Below, piece after piece: positions 33,801 through 41,999 of a stretch of 64,000 nucleotides of DNA. Each line of letters opens with the position of its first letter. The stretch's first letter is position 1. The DNA is taken from the NCBI RefSeq assembly GCF_963667685.1, contig NZ_OY763931.1, forward strand, positions 496,001-560,000. The letters run 5' to 3'. The DNA is from Maridesulfovibrio sp. (GTDB lineage Bacteria > Desulfobacterota > Desulfovibrionia > Desulfovibrionales > Desulfovibrionaceae). Under the pieces are notes generated by a model, which saw nothing but the letters and a program-made list of their open reading frames with translations, ran no database searches and had not been told where the DNA came from. A program made the translations under genes and the position numbers.

Positions 33801-34001
33801 GCAATTGCGACTGGAGCCGGAGCTGCAAGTCAGCGGGCTATTGGTATCGGGGTCATCGGCGGCATGCTCAGTGCGACAGTTCTTGGAATTCTTTATGCCC
33901 CGGTTTTCTTTGTCTGGGTACTTTCCATTGTAAAAAAGCTAAAACGCAAGCCCTCAGCTGAAGCACAAGCCTTTCATGCAACCAAAGAGTGTCACGAATA
34001 G
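30846..34001 (+). CDS. RND multidrug efflux pump (AcrB/MexB-like)
   Basis: 1051 residues with the twelve-helix RND layout: N-terminal FIDRPNFAWVVALFISIAGMLAIPN, porter domains, proton-relay residues in GILVDDAIVVVENVER (adjacent Asp residues in helix 4) and a Lys in the GLASKNAILIVEVAK helix-10 region. The length and F/V-rich pore segments match the HAE1 branch (AcrB, MexB). It is 18 bp after the adaptor gene and clearly in one operon with it. Substrates are not predictable from sequence. Confidence 0.94.
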   Translation: MSRFFIDRPNFAWVVALFISIAGMLAIPNMAVEKYPQVAPPQIRISVSYPGASATDINDSAVSLIEEELNGAKGLLYYESASSSSGSADVTVTFAPGTDPDLAQVDVQNRVKKAESRLPETVRDMGIDIEQANSGFLMIYALKYKEDNEHNDPQRLADLMARNLNNEIRRVDGVGTLRFFASESAMRIWVDPQKLLSYGLSITDVNKALDDQNVQVAAGRFGGRPVDSDQQLTATFKVQGLLESPEEFGKILLHANLDGSTVHLSDVAKIEIGPESYASSARLNGIPTAAAAIQLAPGANALGTVERVQARLDELSRTLPSDIEIAIPLDTSKFVEVAIEKVVHTLLEAVLLVFLVMFLFLQDFRYTLIPSIVVPVCVLGAFAVMAALGFSINMMTMFGMVLAIGILVDDAIVVVENVERIMSEEGLPPREATIKAMGQISGAVIGITLVLSAVFLPLAFMSGSVGVIYRQFAVSVAVSILISGFLALTMTPALCSTILKPVAKGHHASKRGFFGLFNRAFDKVGRRYERVTGSLVKRAGTCMVLYAALVGLLGYNFINLPESFVPSEDLGNYFASVMLPPGATYSRTLDVVENMEEYFSSRPAGLSLITVLGFSFSGQGENAALAIPRLKDWSERDEGQSAAAEVGMANRVLSQNMDGRIFAVNPAPIDGLGNTGGFALRLQNRGGLSQAQFAKAMGMLLDKANQSPVILYARLDGLPDAPQLKLEIDREKAETLGVSFSDIRTALTSNYGSKMVTDFVNSGRVQRVVVQASAESRKNPESLNNVYVPNAHGEQVPLTALIHTKWETAPVQIVRYNGYNAYKIAGSPAPGYSSGEVMAELERIMQDLPTGVGYEWTELSYQEKLAGAQASKLFALALVVVFLLLVALYESWAIPFSVMLIVPLGVLGAVAAVSLFGMANGVYFKVGLITIIGLASKNAILIVEVAKQFYDEGCSLVESATRSARLRFRPIVMTSMAFILGVVPLAIATGAGAASQRAIGIGVIGGMLSATVLGILYAPVFFVWVLSIVKKLKRKPSAEAQAFHATKECHE

Positions 34002-34012
34002 CGGGAGTTAGT

Positions 34013-34351
34013 ATGCTTGATAAAATGACTGACCGTTCATTTCTATCACCTGTTGTAGCATTTACGTTTATTCCCATGACAATCACCGGAATATTAATGC
34101 TGTTCCACGTTCATTTTCCGGGGATAAAAGATATTCATGAATGGATCGGACTGGCCTTTGCTATCTTCAGCTCCTTTCATATTGCTATAAACTGGAAACC
34201 GTTCATGGGATACTTGAGCAAACCTTTGATCAGGTACGCCCTGGCGATTGCTGTTGCACTGATCATCGTCTGCTGTATAATCGGTGCAACCAATTATGAT
34301 CATACGCGCGGTTACCAAAACTCAAGGCATTCGCTTGTTGAAAGGTATTAA
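34013..34351 (+). CDS. Small DUF4405 membrane protein
   Basis: 112 residues from the ATG at 34013 (GGGAG upstream). Three hydrophobic helices are seen (about 10-32, 42-65, 73-97), with His residues in LMLFHVHFPGIKDIHEW and FSSFHIAINW typical of the DUF4405 family, which is related to haem-binding cytochrome b-like helices. It follows the RND gene after 11 bp and precedes a hairpin, so it seems to be the last gene of the efflux operon. Its function is unknown. Confidence 0.75.
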   Translation: MLDKMTDRSFLSPVVAFTFIPMTITGILMLFHVHFPGIKDIHEWIGLAFAIFSSFHIAINWKPFMGYLSKPLIRYALAIAVALIIVCCIIGATNYDHTRGYQNSRHSLVERY

Positions 34352-34377
34352 CTGGCCTCTTTATTTTGAACCAACAT

Positions 34378-34410
34378 CCATCCCTGTGATTTTTTTAGTC
34401 ACAGGGATGG
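34378..34410 (+). terminator. Hairpin between efflux operon and two-component genes
   Basis: CCATCCCTGTGA (34378-34389) and TCACAGGGATGG (34399-34410) are perfect 12-bp arms around a T-rich loop. There is no T run after the stem, so it may act as an attenuator or as an operator for the response regulator immediately downstream. Confidence 0.5.
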
Positions 34411-34427
34411 ACAAAGGATAATAGTTG

Positions 34428-35114
34428 ATGGGTATTTCCGTATTACTGGTGGAAGATGATTTTGATCTGGCTGCAGCTGTAGTCGGCTTTCTGGAACTTG
34501 AAGAAATTTCCTGCGACCATGCCTCCAACGGAGTACATGGGCTGGAACTGGCTACTACTAATCATTATGACGTACTTCTGCTGGATGTAATGCTTCCCCG
34601 GATGAGTGGAGTGAACCTATGCGAACAGTTACGCAAAAAAGGTATTGATACCCCGATCCTGATGTTGACTGCTCTGGACACTATTGATGATAAGATCGCC
34701 GGGTTTAATGCCGGGACAGACGATTATCTTGCCAAGCCCTTTGAAATGGAAGAATTGCAATTACGAATCAGGGCGTTATCCAGACGGCGCAGCAGGCAAG
34801 CCCGCAAACTGAAGGTCGCGGATCTGGAAATGAATCTTGATACCCATGAGACTTATCGTGGCGACACCCTTCTTCAACTGACTCCTACAGAATGGAAACT
34901 TCTTGAAGAGCTTGTTACTAACAGCCCCAGAGTCGTCTCAAGAGAGCAATTGGAACAGACTGTATGGGATGATGTCGAGCCGTCTTCAAGTCTTTTGAAA
35001 GTATATATCAATAAATTGCGTAAGAAAGTTGATATTTCCCCTTTTTCTCCGCTAATCCATACTCTTCCGGGAGTGGGGATAGTTCTCAAAGCGAAGGACG
35101 AAAATGAGCAATAG
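34428..35114 (+). CDS. OmpR-family response regulator
   Basis: 228 residues from the ATG at 34428 (a TTG one codon earlier is less likely). The receiver domain (1-120) has acidic residues in VEDDFD, the phospho-acceptor Asp in YDVLLLDVMLP, and Lys in YLAKPFEMEEL. A winged-helix DNA-binding domain (about 130-225) includes LTPTEWKLLEELV and VYINKLRKKV. It overlaps the histidine kinase by 11 bp and probably controls the preceding RND operon. Confidence 0.93.
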   Translation: MGISVLLVEDDFDLAAAVVGFLELEEISCDHASNGVHGLELATTNHYDVLLLDVMLPRMSGVNLCEQLRKKGIDTPILMLTALDTIDDKIAGFNAGTDDYLAKPFEMEELQLRIRALSRRRSRQARKLKVADLEMNLDTHETYRGDTLLQLTPTEWKLLEELVTNSPRVVSREQLEQTVWDDVEPSSSLLKVYINKLRKKVDISPFSPLIHTLPGVGIVLKAKDENEQ

Positions 35115-36369
35115 CAATCGGAGCATAAAAATGCAGGTTGTTTTTTTTGCCCTGACAGCCTGCGCCCTGCTGATTGTTTCCTATTCAATTCTGGTAAATT
35201 TTTATTTCGAAAAAGGATTATTGCTCTCCGTCAGACACAGACTGGAGCTCGAAGCTTCGTCATATGCAAAGGCATATTTAAATAACCCCAATGTGGCATT
35301 GCCGGCCGCTGCAAATTTCAAAACCTATCTGAATTATGACCATCTCCCCAAAATCATTAGGTCAAGAGTAGAGGAGCAACAGCTGCCACAGATCGGTTTT
35401 TGCCTTATCAGATCCGACAACATCAAAGATATGTTTTACTTTGTCTACGCATGGACCCGCCCGGATGGTAATGAATTGTACTTTGTTTACAGTCTGGGAC
35501 AGGAAGATAAATTTGAGCTTATACACACAGCTGAACATGCCTTGCTGTATTATGCCATCGGAACCGGGGTTGCAGCGTTCCTTATCATAATCATTATCGC
35601 AATCTTCATGATCCGACGCATCACCAAGAAAGTTTTGCTGCTCACCGACTGGGCTTTTAGCTTGAATAAAGACAATATCGAATCCGCTCCTCCGGATTGT
35701 CAGTATAAGGAACTGAATGACCTAGCTATACTATTCAAAAAAAATATGAGCCGCCAACTTGCCGGAATCCGCAGGGAACAGAAATTTCTTCGCAATGCCA
35801 GCCACGAACTCCGCACTCCTGTCGCTGTACTGCAGACCAATATGGACTGGCTTAAACGTCTCGGAGCGAGTTCAGAAAAACAATATGACAAGCCCCTCTC
35901 CGGTATGTCTACGGCGATCAAAAATATGAAAGAGTTGACTTCGACGATTCTCTGGAGCGGTAAAAGAGATATATCTTCCATTCCGAAGGCGGAAATAAAA
36001 ATCAGGGAACAGATTCTAAGAATTATATCCGACAATTCTTATCTTCTAAAAAACAAAGATATTCAGATTTTCAACCATCTTGAAGATAAAACCATGGTCA
36101 CCTCGGAAGCCATTGCCCGCATTATCTGGAGCAATGTTATCCGCAATGCCTTTCAGCACACAGACGAAGGGGCAATCAATATAAATCTGTCCGGTCACAT
36201 ACTGACCGTTAACAACGATCTTCCCCCTAACAACGACGAATATGCAAATGATAGTTTCGGTTTGGGGCTGATGCTGATTCAGGATCTTGTAGAAAGAATT
36301 GGTTGGGAATTAATCATCAAACAAGAACCCAATATCTATTCCGTAACTCTGCACATGCATTCATCCTAA
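35104..36369 (+). CDS. Sensor histidine kinase
   Basis: 421 residues. Two membrane helices (about 12-33 and 152-172) enclose a periplasmic sensor of about 120 residues. The H box is in RNASHELRTPVAVLQT, the N box in NVIRNAFQHT and the G box in SFGLGLMLIQDL. The ATP-binding domain is somewhat compact, with no clear F box. Translation is coupled to the response regulator by an 11-bp overlap. It is followed within 12 bp by the remnant of cas2, so the CRISPR debris joined the chromosome right after this gene. Confidence 0.92.
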   Translation: MSNSNRSIKMQVVFFALTACALLIVSYSILVNFYFEKGLLLSVRHRLELEASSYAKAYLNNPNVALPAAANFKTYLNYDHLPKIIRSRVEEQQLPQIGFCLIRSDNIKDMFYFVYAWTRPDGNELYFVYSLGQEDKFELIHTAEHALLYYAIGTGVAAFLIIIIIAIFMIRRITKKVLLLTDWAFSLNKDNIESAPPDCQYKELNDLAILFKKNMSRQLAGIRREQKFLRNASHELRTPVAVLQTNMDWLKRLGASSEKQYDKPLSGMSTAIKNMKELTSTILWSGKRDISSIPKAEIKIREQILRIISDNSYLLKNKDIQIFNHLEDKTMVTSEAIARIIWSNVIRNAFQHTDEGAININLSGHILTVNNDLPPNNDEYANDSFGLGLMLIQDLVERIGWELIIKQEPNIYSVTLHMHSS

Positions 36370-36380
36370 TTACAAATTGA

Positions 36381-36599
36381 AGGGCGTGGGGGCAGCGGGT
36401 GCAGAAGTCTGTTTTTGAGTGTGAGCTGAGTAAGCGTCAGCTGAAAATATTGCAAAAACAGATTGGGAGAATGCTGCCAAAATCAGGAGAAGACAGTAAT
36501 ATCAGGATTTATCCACTTTGCATGAAGTGCCACAAAAAGGCATCAGGGGTTGGTAGGGTTGCGCAAAGTATCTATTCGAAGCATTATATTGTGATCTGA
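36381..36599 (+). pseudogene. cas2: cas2 3' remnant
   Basis: An open frame without a usable start encodes the C-terminal two-thirds of Cas2: GQRVQKSVFECELSKRQ, the EDSNIRIYPLC segment and a KHYIVI end. The first beta strand and helix with the conserved Asp are missing, and a stop lies just upstream (36378-36380). Cas2 is part of the Cas1-Cas2 spacer integrase. It sits directly before the CRISPR leader, the normal cas1-cas2-leader-array order, so the rest of the adaptation operon was lost by deletion up to this point. Confidence 0.82.
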
Positions 36600-36881
36600 T
36601 CCGGTTTGTTTAAGGACGAGGATTGAAAATGATTATCGGCAAATACTTGAGCGATTTCGATTTTGAACTGTGCTTTTTGTAACTATTCAATATTCTTGTT
36701 AAAAATGTCTATTTTATGTAAAATGGAAATTAATTGCTAGCGTAAGTTAGTAATTTCAATGGTTTGAAGCCCATTTTAGGCCGTTTTTTGAGGTGAAAAA
36801 AGTCGAAAAAAAGTCCAAATTCAGTCGCCAGCGTTTTTGTCCTTCTTAGCCCGCATGGTTAAAGGGCTCCCAGAGGGTGCT
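36600..36881 (+). promoter_or_regulatory. CRISPR leader 1
   Basis: About 280 bp of AT-rich sequence between the cas2 stop and the first repeat. It is nearly identical to 51418-51699 in front of array 2, including the stretches TTGCTAGCGTAAGTTAGTAA, GCCCATTTTAGGCCG and CCCAGAGGGTGCT next to the first repeat. Its position and the decay of the last repeat on the other side show transcription from left to right. Confidence 0.8.
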
Positions 36882-36984
36882 GTCTAAATGGGCTTCGCCA
36901 ATTGAGGCATTAAGACTCAATTTCCTGATCCAAAAGCCCGCGCATATGCGTCTAAATGGGCTTCGCCAATTGAGGCATTAAAAA
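36882..36984 (+). CRISPR. CRISPR array 1 (two repeats, one spacer)
   Basis: The 35-bp repeat starts GTCTAAATGGGCTTCGCC and ends GAGGCATTAAGAC. Copy 1 is at 36882-36916, the 33-bp spacer at 36917-36949 and copy 2 at 36950-36984. The last five bases of copy 2 have changed (AAGAC to AAAAA), the normal decay at the leader-distal end. The repeat contains a small GGC-TTC-GCC hairpin. Arrays 2 and 3 share the repeat family. Confidence 0.9.
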
Positions 36985-37018
36985 ACAAGCTTTGCTTAAT
37001 TGCGGAGCTTGTTTTTTT
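36983..37018 (+). terminator. Terminator of CRISPR array 1
   Basis: AAACAAGCT (36983-36991) and AGCTTGTTT (37006-37014) form the stem, followed by a T run. The same hairpin follows array 2 at 51943-51976, so the duplicated unit includes it. Confidence 0.85.
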
Positions 37019-37067
37019 ATTGCATTATTATTTTAAATTTTAATGCGTAAGTGTTAATGGTGTGTTT

Positions 37068-37232
37068 ATGAATATACGCACTTTATGCATGGCAGTCCTA
37101 CTCTTCACAGTGTGTCTGTTTTTCTCCTCAGCGACTAATGCTCAGTGGTTGGATAAGGTGGATAGTGCAGTCTCAGGTCTGTTGGATCAGGCAATGGAGA
37201 TATTCGACATTTTAAAGCGTAAAAAGGTATAG
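37068..37232 (+). CDS. Small exported protein (54 residues)
   Basis: ATG at 37068 with a typical signal peptide (TLCMAVLLFTVCLFFSSATNA, cleavage near residue 25), leaving a mature peptide of about 29 residues, QWLDKVDSAVSGLLDQAMEI then FDILKRKKV, which is amphipathic. It has no strong ribosome site (GGTGTG upstream) and no family was recognised. It lies alone between CRISPR array 1 and the histidine kinase operon, convergent with the latter. It could be a secreted helical peptide or a truncated gene. Confidence 0.45.
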   Translation: MNIRTLCMAVLLFTVCLFFSSATNAQWLDKVDSAVSGLLDQAMEIFDILKRKKV

Positions 37233-37310
37233 ATAGCAGGAATCCCACTCAGGTTAGTAGCACAGTAGAAAGCAGCGTAAAATTATGGACGAGAATAGAT
37301 ACAAAAAATA

Positions 37311-38822
37311 TTAAGCAGCGCTGATTTCATCCACAAAGCGGGCCGTAACCTCTGTTCCGGTGGTTTCCGCAGTATGCATTGTTATTTCTGCCTTGTGGGT
37401 TTCGGCAATGAGTCTTGCGGAATAGGTCCCCAGTCCTGTGCCGTCTTCCTTGCCGAGAGTGACGTACTTGTCAAAGAATCTTTCCCTGATTTCTTCGGGA
37501 ACGGTCATTGCGTTTTTCACTGTGACCGAGATCGGGGGACCGCTGAGGATGGAGATGGTTACCGTGTCGCCTTCATGGGATGCTTCCACCGCATTTTTGA
37601 TCAGATTCCTGAACATGGTCCGAAGCAGCATTCCCTCTCCGGTCATATGCAGTTCTTCCATGCCCTCTATCTCTTTGCCGTCCAGCATGATGGAGAGTTT
37701 TACTCCGGACTGGTTCAGCAATAATGCCATTTCCTCTTCCAAAGAGGTCATCAGGTCCACAAGATCAATGCGCATGGTTTTTAAGCGGTAGATTCCCTGC
37801 TCCATCTTGAACATGTCCAGATGAAATTGGATCATATCCAGCATACGGTAACCGGCAGAAGCAATGCGTTTGATATACTTGCGTTGGTTCACGGTCAGCT
37901 CCTCGTCACTGTTGAGCAGCAACTCCGGGTAACCGATAACAAGATTCAAGGAAGATTTGAGGTCATGTCTGTTGATGCGTTCCACCTCATCACGAATCAT
38001 TTCCGCTGTTCTCCTTTCGTGAATCTGTTGCACCAGCAGCCTGTTTTTCTTTTCCAGTTCCACCTGTTTGGAGCGTAGTTCCTTGGTGCGTTGCGAAACG
38101 ATATTTTCCAGCATTTCACGGTGGCTGTTCAGCCACTGGTCCCGCTTGTCGATTTTGGCCAGCATTGAATTGAATTCCGAGACCAGATAGCCGATTTCAT
38201 CATCACTACAATAGGACACCCGCCGGGTGTAGTCCTTGCTTTCGGAAATTTCTCGGACCGTATCGGTCAGCTGTCCGATAGGGCTGGTCAGTTTTTTACG
38301 GATATGGTTGGTAGTCAGGAAGCATATGGTCAGGACAGAGACCAGAATCAGCCCGGAAGTGACAAGGTTTTGGATGAACCAGTCCAACTGATCGGAAAAT
38401 CGCCCGTCCAGAAGTATGAACCCCAATAGTTCATCTCCAGAACGGATTTCCTGAATTATGCGGTACCTGTTGAACTCTTCAATTATAAAATCCTTACGGA
38501 TCGGAAGTACCGCCGTCTGTTTACCGAATCCGGCAAAGACATGGCCGTCGGCAGTAAAAATGGTCGCGCCTGCGGAATTGTTGACCAGTGTCAGTGACTG
38601 CAGGACTTCTGTTGCTGATTCCGGGTCGTTAAAATCAAGTGCCGGCGCTGTGGAAGTACCAAGCACCTGCGTTAATGATGTCGCTTTTTGTAAAGTTGCC
38701 TGCCGGAATGAATGAAAGAAGGAGGCAACATTTAAAGACATGGAAAGCACCACCGCAATGGTTGTCGTACTCAGAATGGCGAGGCCGACTTTACGCCCTA
38801 TGCTGTTCCGGTATTTTTTCAT
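37311..38822 (-). CDS. Sensor histidine kinase (HAMP, membrane-bound)
   Basis: 503 residues from the ATG at 38822, which overlaps the stop of the YfiR-like gene as ATGA. The first membrane helix is near 10-33, then a periplasmic domain (about 35-150), a second helix near 155-177, a HAMP domain (about 180-235), a coiled coil, an H box in VERINRHDLKSSLNLVIGY, an N box in LIKNAVEAS and a G box in GTGLGTYSARL. Last gene of the operon that begins with the response regulator at 41999, and the expected partner of that regulator. Confidence 0.92.
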   Translation of the reverse strand: MKKYRNSIGRKVGLAILSTTTIAVVLSMSLNVASFFHSFRQATLQKATSLTQVLGTSTAPALDFNDPESATEVLQSLTLVNNSAGATIFTADGHVFAGFGKQTAVLPIRKDFIIEEFNRYRIIQEIRSGDELLGFILLDGRFSDQLDWFIQNLVTSGLILVSVLTICFLTTNHIRKKLTSPIGQLTDTVREISESKDYTRRVSYCSDDEIGYLVSEFNSMLAKIDKRDQWLNSHREMLENIVSQRTKELRSKQVELEKKNRLLVQQIHERRTAEMIRDEVERINRHDLKSSLNLVIGYPELLLNSDEELTVNQRKYIKRIASAGYRMLDMIQFHLDMFKMEQGIYRLKTMRIDLVDLMTSLEEEMALLLNQSGVKLSIMLDGKEIEGMEELHMTGEGMLLRTMFRNLIKNAVEASHEGDTVTISILSGPPISVTVKNAMTVPEEIRERFFDKYVTLGKEDGTGLGTYSARLIAETHKAEITMHTAETTGTEVTARFVDEISAA

Positions 38823-39379
38823 CTGGGGGTGTCTCCGCAATAAATTTCAGAAAGCTTCAATAGTTTGGAACTGATGGTCAGTCCGGCTTTACGTGCAGCA
38901 CAGATGTTGACCTGCAATTTAAAACGGGAACCGGATTCCACGAGGTTAATCATCCCGCCCAGCCTGAGAAAGTCCGGGTTTTGTCCGATGGTCAGAACCG
39001 GCTTGCCTTTTACTTTGTTCAACACGGCTGCGATAATGCGCGGGTTGTCAATATCAATGAAAAGGACATTACTTTCTTCATCCGGCCAACGCACAAGTTT
39101 GAACCTGTCCTGATTTTTGAAAAAACGGGATATTTTTTTGGGGGCGACGGCAGCTACTGTAACCGGGGAATTGGAAGAGATTTTCCGTTTTTCAGGGTCA
39201 AGTACATATTTGGTGATCTTTTTTATGAACAGGGCCTGAAGCTGCGGCTGAGTAGCAGTAAGCCGGTGTTGCCGGTCTGCTTCCTGCCGTGCATGGGCAG
39301 TCTCAGTCTGCATGGAATACACCATAAAAAGTACGGCAAGTATAATTGCCGCTGTTTTATGGACTGTTAAAAATCCCAT
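38819..39379 (-). CDS. YfiR-like periplasmic protein (DUF4154)
   Basis: 186 residues with a signal peptide (about 1-30, ending near ETAHA). The body shows the YfiR/DUF4154 pattern: LQALFIKKITKYV, SNVLFIDIDNPRIIAAVL, GKPVLTIGQNPDFLRLGGMI and LVESGSRFKLQVNICAARKA near the end. In Pseudomonas YfiR restrains a membrane diguanylate cyclase from the periplasm; here the partner encoded next to it is a histidine kinase with a periplasmic sensor, so it may regulate that kinase (inference). It overlaps both neighbours by a few bases. Confidence 0.85.
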   Translation of the reverse strand: MGFLTVHKTAAIILAVLFMVYSMQTETAHARQEADRQHRLTATQPQLQALFIKKITKYVLDPEKRKISSNSPVTVAAVAPKKISRFFKNQDRFKLVRWPDEESNVLFIDIDNPRIIAAVLNKVKGKPVLTIGQNPDFLRLGGMINLVESGSRFKLQVNICAARKAGLTISSKLLKLSEIYCGDTPR

Positions 39380-41298
39380 GTCAGCCTCAGTGTGCAGGAC
39401 GGATCAGTAGGAGAAAAGTTGCTTTCATCAATCGTGGTCAGCAGGTTGGATCCGATAAGCTCAAGCGTGATGTTTTTGCTGGCCTGCCATGCAAGGCGTG
39501 CGTCAAAACCGAACCCGGTGGAAAGATCCTTGTCATCCATACTGTTGATATATGAGGAGAAGATGTCCAGCTCCCAATCCTCAGCCAGATCAATCAACGC
39601 CTGCAACTTGACGCTGTAGATCGATGTGTTCAGGGGCGGCGAGAATCCCGGAATACCGGGCGGTATGTTCTGAAAATCCTGATTGGAAATATCAATGGAC
39701 GGCCGCAGGGTCAGGAATGAATACGGCTGCCAGTCAACAGCTACTTCAGTTCCGTATGAAATTCCACGCAGTCCGCTGACCGGGGTAGCGGTCTTTGTGG
39801 TGTCATCGAAGTTGAATGTGACCATCTGGTCGTAATTATTTAAATAGAGCGAAATATCCAGCTTAAGGGCTTCGCTGAAAAGTTTACGGTATCCGGCTTC
39901 AATTGTAGTAAGTTTTTCGTTTTTCAGATTCCCGCTGACGTCGACTGTATATTCCTTATCCCGGACTCTGACCCGGTAGCTTCCTTCCTGAATCCAGTAG
40001 CTCGGTTTACGGTTGGCATATGAAGCTGCAAGCCAGTATTCTTCATCTTCCTCCATATATAGAAGGCGTGCTGTAGGCTGCGGAGCAAGTTCGCTGTCCC
40101 CGGAGTAGTCCAATTTAAGTCCGAGGGTCAGGAATAGTTTTTCCTTAATCAGGGTAATACGGTCCTTGGCAAATCCACTGAATTCAAGGTTGTATATGCT
40201 GTCGTTTGATACCTGAACATGTTCGCCCTGTTTAAATGAATTCCAGAAATATTTACTGCCCAGACCGAATGTCAGAAAGTGGGAGTCGAACTGATCGTTG
40301 GAGTAAATGAACTCTGCGTCAGCTGAATTAGATATGTTTTCCATATCCGAGACAGTTACAAATGATCTGGTGTAAGAACTGCGGAATTGCATTCCGGATC
40401 TGGCACCGGTTTTTCTGTCCCAGAGAATCTGAGCATAGCCGCTGTAATCTTCTTTGTCCTTGTCTGCGGAAAAAGGGTTGCCAGGAGGGGAGTTCTCGGA
40501 GATTGATGATCCGGCGACCTGACCCTGTACAGAAAATTGGTCTGTGTAAGCATTCAGCCAGTCGGCACGGAACCCGCCGCTTCCGGTTGTCCAGTCGGTG
40601 GAACCCTTTTCGGTCCGTCCCCTGATACGGTATTCTTTGCCCAGCTCATATCCACCCTTGGCATATACGGCCAGTGTGCCGTTCTCGGAAAAATGTACAC
40701 CTTTGCGGAAATACTGGCTTACTCCATCCGTGCCCGCAGTGGTGACACTTCTGTTGCCCTGCATTTCAGCAGCGGATTTGGTGATGATATTGATAACTCC
40801 GTTGAACGATTCGGAACCCCAGAGGCTGGTCCACGGTCCACGGATGACTTCAATGCGTTTGACCGTCTGGATAGGCAGATCCTGACTGGACCAGATGACT
40901 CCGTTGAAATAGGGCGAGGTGATCGGGCGGTTGTCTACGAGAATGAGCTGCTTGCTGTTGAAAGTGCCGGAAAATCCCCTTACGCCGATGGCCCATTTGT
41001 CCGTGTCGGTGCGGGTTACAATGACACCGGGAACTGTACGCAGAGCTTCCGGTACTGATGTGGCACCGCTGCGCTTGATATCTTCCTCTGTAAGGATGGT
41101 ATATGATCCGGCAATATTTTCAAGGGACTGCTTGCGCTCGGAGGGGGAGACCATTTCAACCTGCAGCAGGTCTTCAAGGTCCAGGTTTTCCAGATCTGCA
41201 GAGACATCCGTGTCTGCTGCAAAACATGGAGATATTCCGGTCAACGTAACCAGAATTAAGAGAGAGAGGGCAACAACTGCCAAGCGCAATCGGATCAT
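39367..41298 (-). CDS. TonB-dependent outer-membrane receptor
   Basis: 643 residues. A signal peptide (about 1-27) is followed by an acidic short segment, LENLDLEDLLQVEMVSPSER, a plug domain (about 50-170) with SVPEALRTVPGVIVTRT and EVIRGPWTSLWGSESFNGVI, and a beta-barrel ending in an aromatic residue (LRLTWDF), as required for barrel assembly. It imports or senses an unknown ligand using TonB energy. Genetic coupling to a response regulator, a YfiR-like protein and a histidine kinase suggests a sensing role as well as uptake. Confidence 0.92.
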   Translation of the reverse strand: MIRLRLAVVALSLLILVTLTGISPCFAADTDVSADLENLDLEDLLQVEMVSPSERKQSLENIAGSYTILTEEDIKRSGATSVPEALRTVPGVIVTRTDTDKWAIGVRGFSGTFNSKQLILVDNRPITSPYFNGVIWSSQDLPIQTVKRIEVIRGPWTSLWGSESFNGVINIITKSAAEMQGNRSVTTAGTDGVSQYFRKGVHFSENGTLAVYAKGGYELGKEYRIRGRTEKGSTDWTTGSGGFRADWLNAYTDQFSVQGQVAGSSISENSPPGNPFSADKDKEDYSGYAQILWDRKTGARSGMQFRSSYTRSFVTVSDMENISNSADAEFIYSNDQFDSHFLTFGLGSKYFWNSFKQGEHVQVSNDSIYNLEFSGFAKDRITLIKEKLFLTLGLKLDYSGDSELAPQPTARLLYMEEDEEYWLAASYANRKPSYWIQEGSYRVRVRDKEYTVDVSGNLKNEKLTTIEAGYRKLFSEALKLDISLYLNNYDQMVTFNFDDTTKTATPVSGLRGISYGTEVAVDWQPYSFLTLRPSIDISNQDFQNIPPGIPGFSPPLNTSIYSVKLQALIDLAEDWELDIFSSYINSMDDKDLSTGFGFDARLAWQASKNITLELIGSNLLTTIDESNFSPTDPSCTLRLTWDF

Positions 41299-41999
41299 GC
41301 CTCGGCCTGAGTTCTCGAGGTCATCATGTATCCGCGGCCGCGGATGGTTTTGATTGAAACTGAGTCGCCGATTTTGCGGCGCAGATTGCTCATGTGAACG
41401 TTGAGTACATAATCGTCAAAATCGGCTGTCCTGCCGAGGGCGATTTCCATAAGCTCGTCACGCTCAATGAGTTTGCCGCAGCTGGCGGCCAGATGTTCAA
41501 TGATGCTGAATTCAGCAGCGGTAAAGTGTGTGTCTATGCCCCTTACCTGAATTGAATGGGAATCAAGGTTAATGTCCAGTCCTCCGACTTTGATATTTCC
41601 TTTTGATGTCGGAGTGATGCTGCGGGACTGCGGCGCCATCGAGCAGCGACGCAGGGACGCACGGATCCTGGCCAGCAGTTCCCTTAATGGGAACGGTTTG
41701 CAAATGTAGTCGTCAGCACCCATTTCAAGGCCTACTACCCTGTCTACCTCGTCTCCTTTTCCGGTGAGCATGATAACCGGAACCGTTGAGTCCAGCCGGA
41801 TTTTTTCCAGCACGTTCAGCCCGCTGATGTCAGGCAGGACAATATCCAGCAGAACGAGGTCGTACTCATCATTGCCGAATGCTTTAAGTCCTTCCTTTGC
41901 GGTACACCTGTGTTGCAGACTGTAGCCTTCGCCATCCAGATAGGTGGATAAAAGCTCCCCCATTTCCGGGTCGTCGTCGATAAGAAGTATCTTGTTCAT
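41295..41999 (-). CDS. OmpR-family response regulator
   Basis: 234 residues. The receiver domain (1-118) has IDDDPEMGELL, the acceptor Asp in YDLVLLDIVLPD, and Lys in DDYICKPFPLREL. The winged helix (about 140-228) has FTAAEFSIIEHLA and VHMSNLRRKIGD. It is the first gene of an operon joined by 4- to 13-bp overlaps to the receptor, YfiR-like protein and kinase. It probably controls its own operon; no binding site was identified. Confidence 0.93.
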   Translation of the reverse strand: MNKILLIDDDPEMGELLSTYLDGEGYSLQHRCTAKEGLKAFGNDEYDLVLLDIVLPDISGLNVLEKIRLDSTVPVIMLTGKGDEVDRVVGLEMGADDYICKPFPLRELLARIRASLRRCSMAPQSRSITPTSKGNIKVGGLDINLDSHSIQVRGIDTHFTAAEFSIIEHLAASCGKLIERDELMEIALGRTADFDDYVLNVHMSNLRRKIGDSVSIKTIRGRGYMMTSRTQAEA

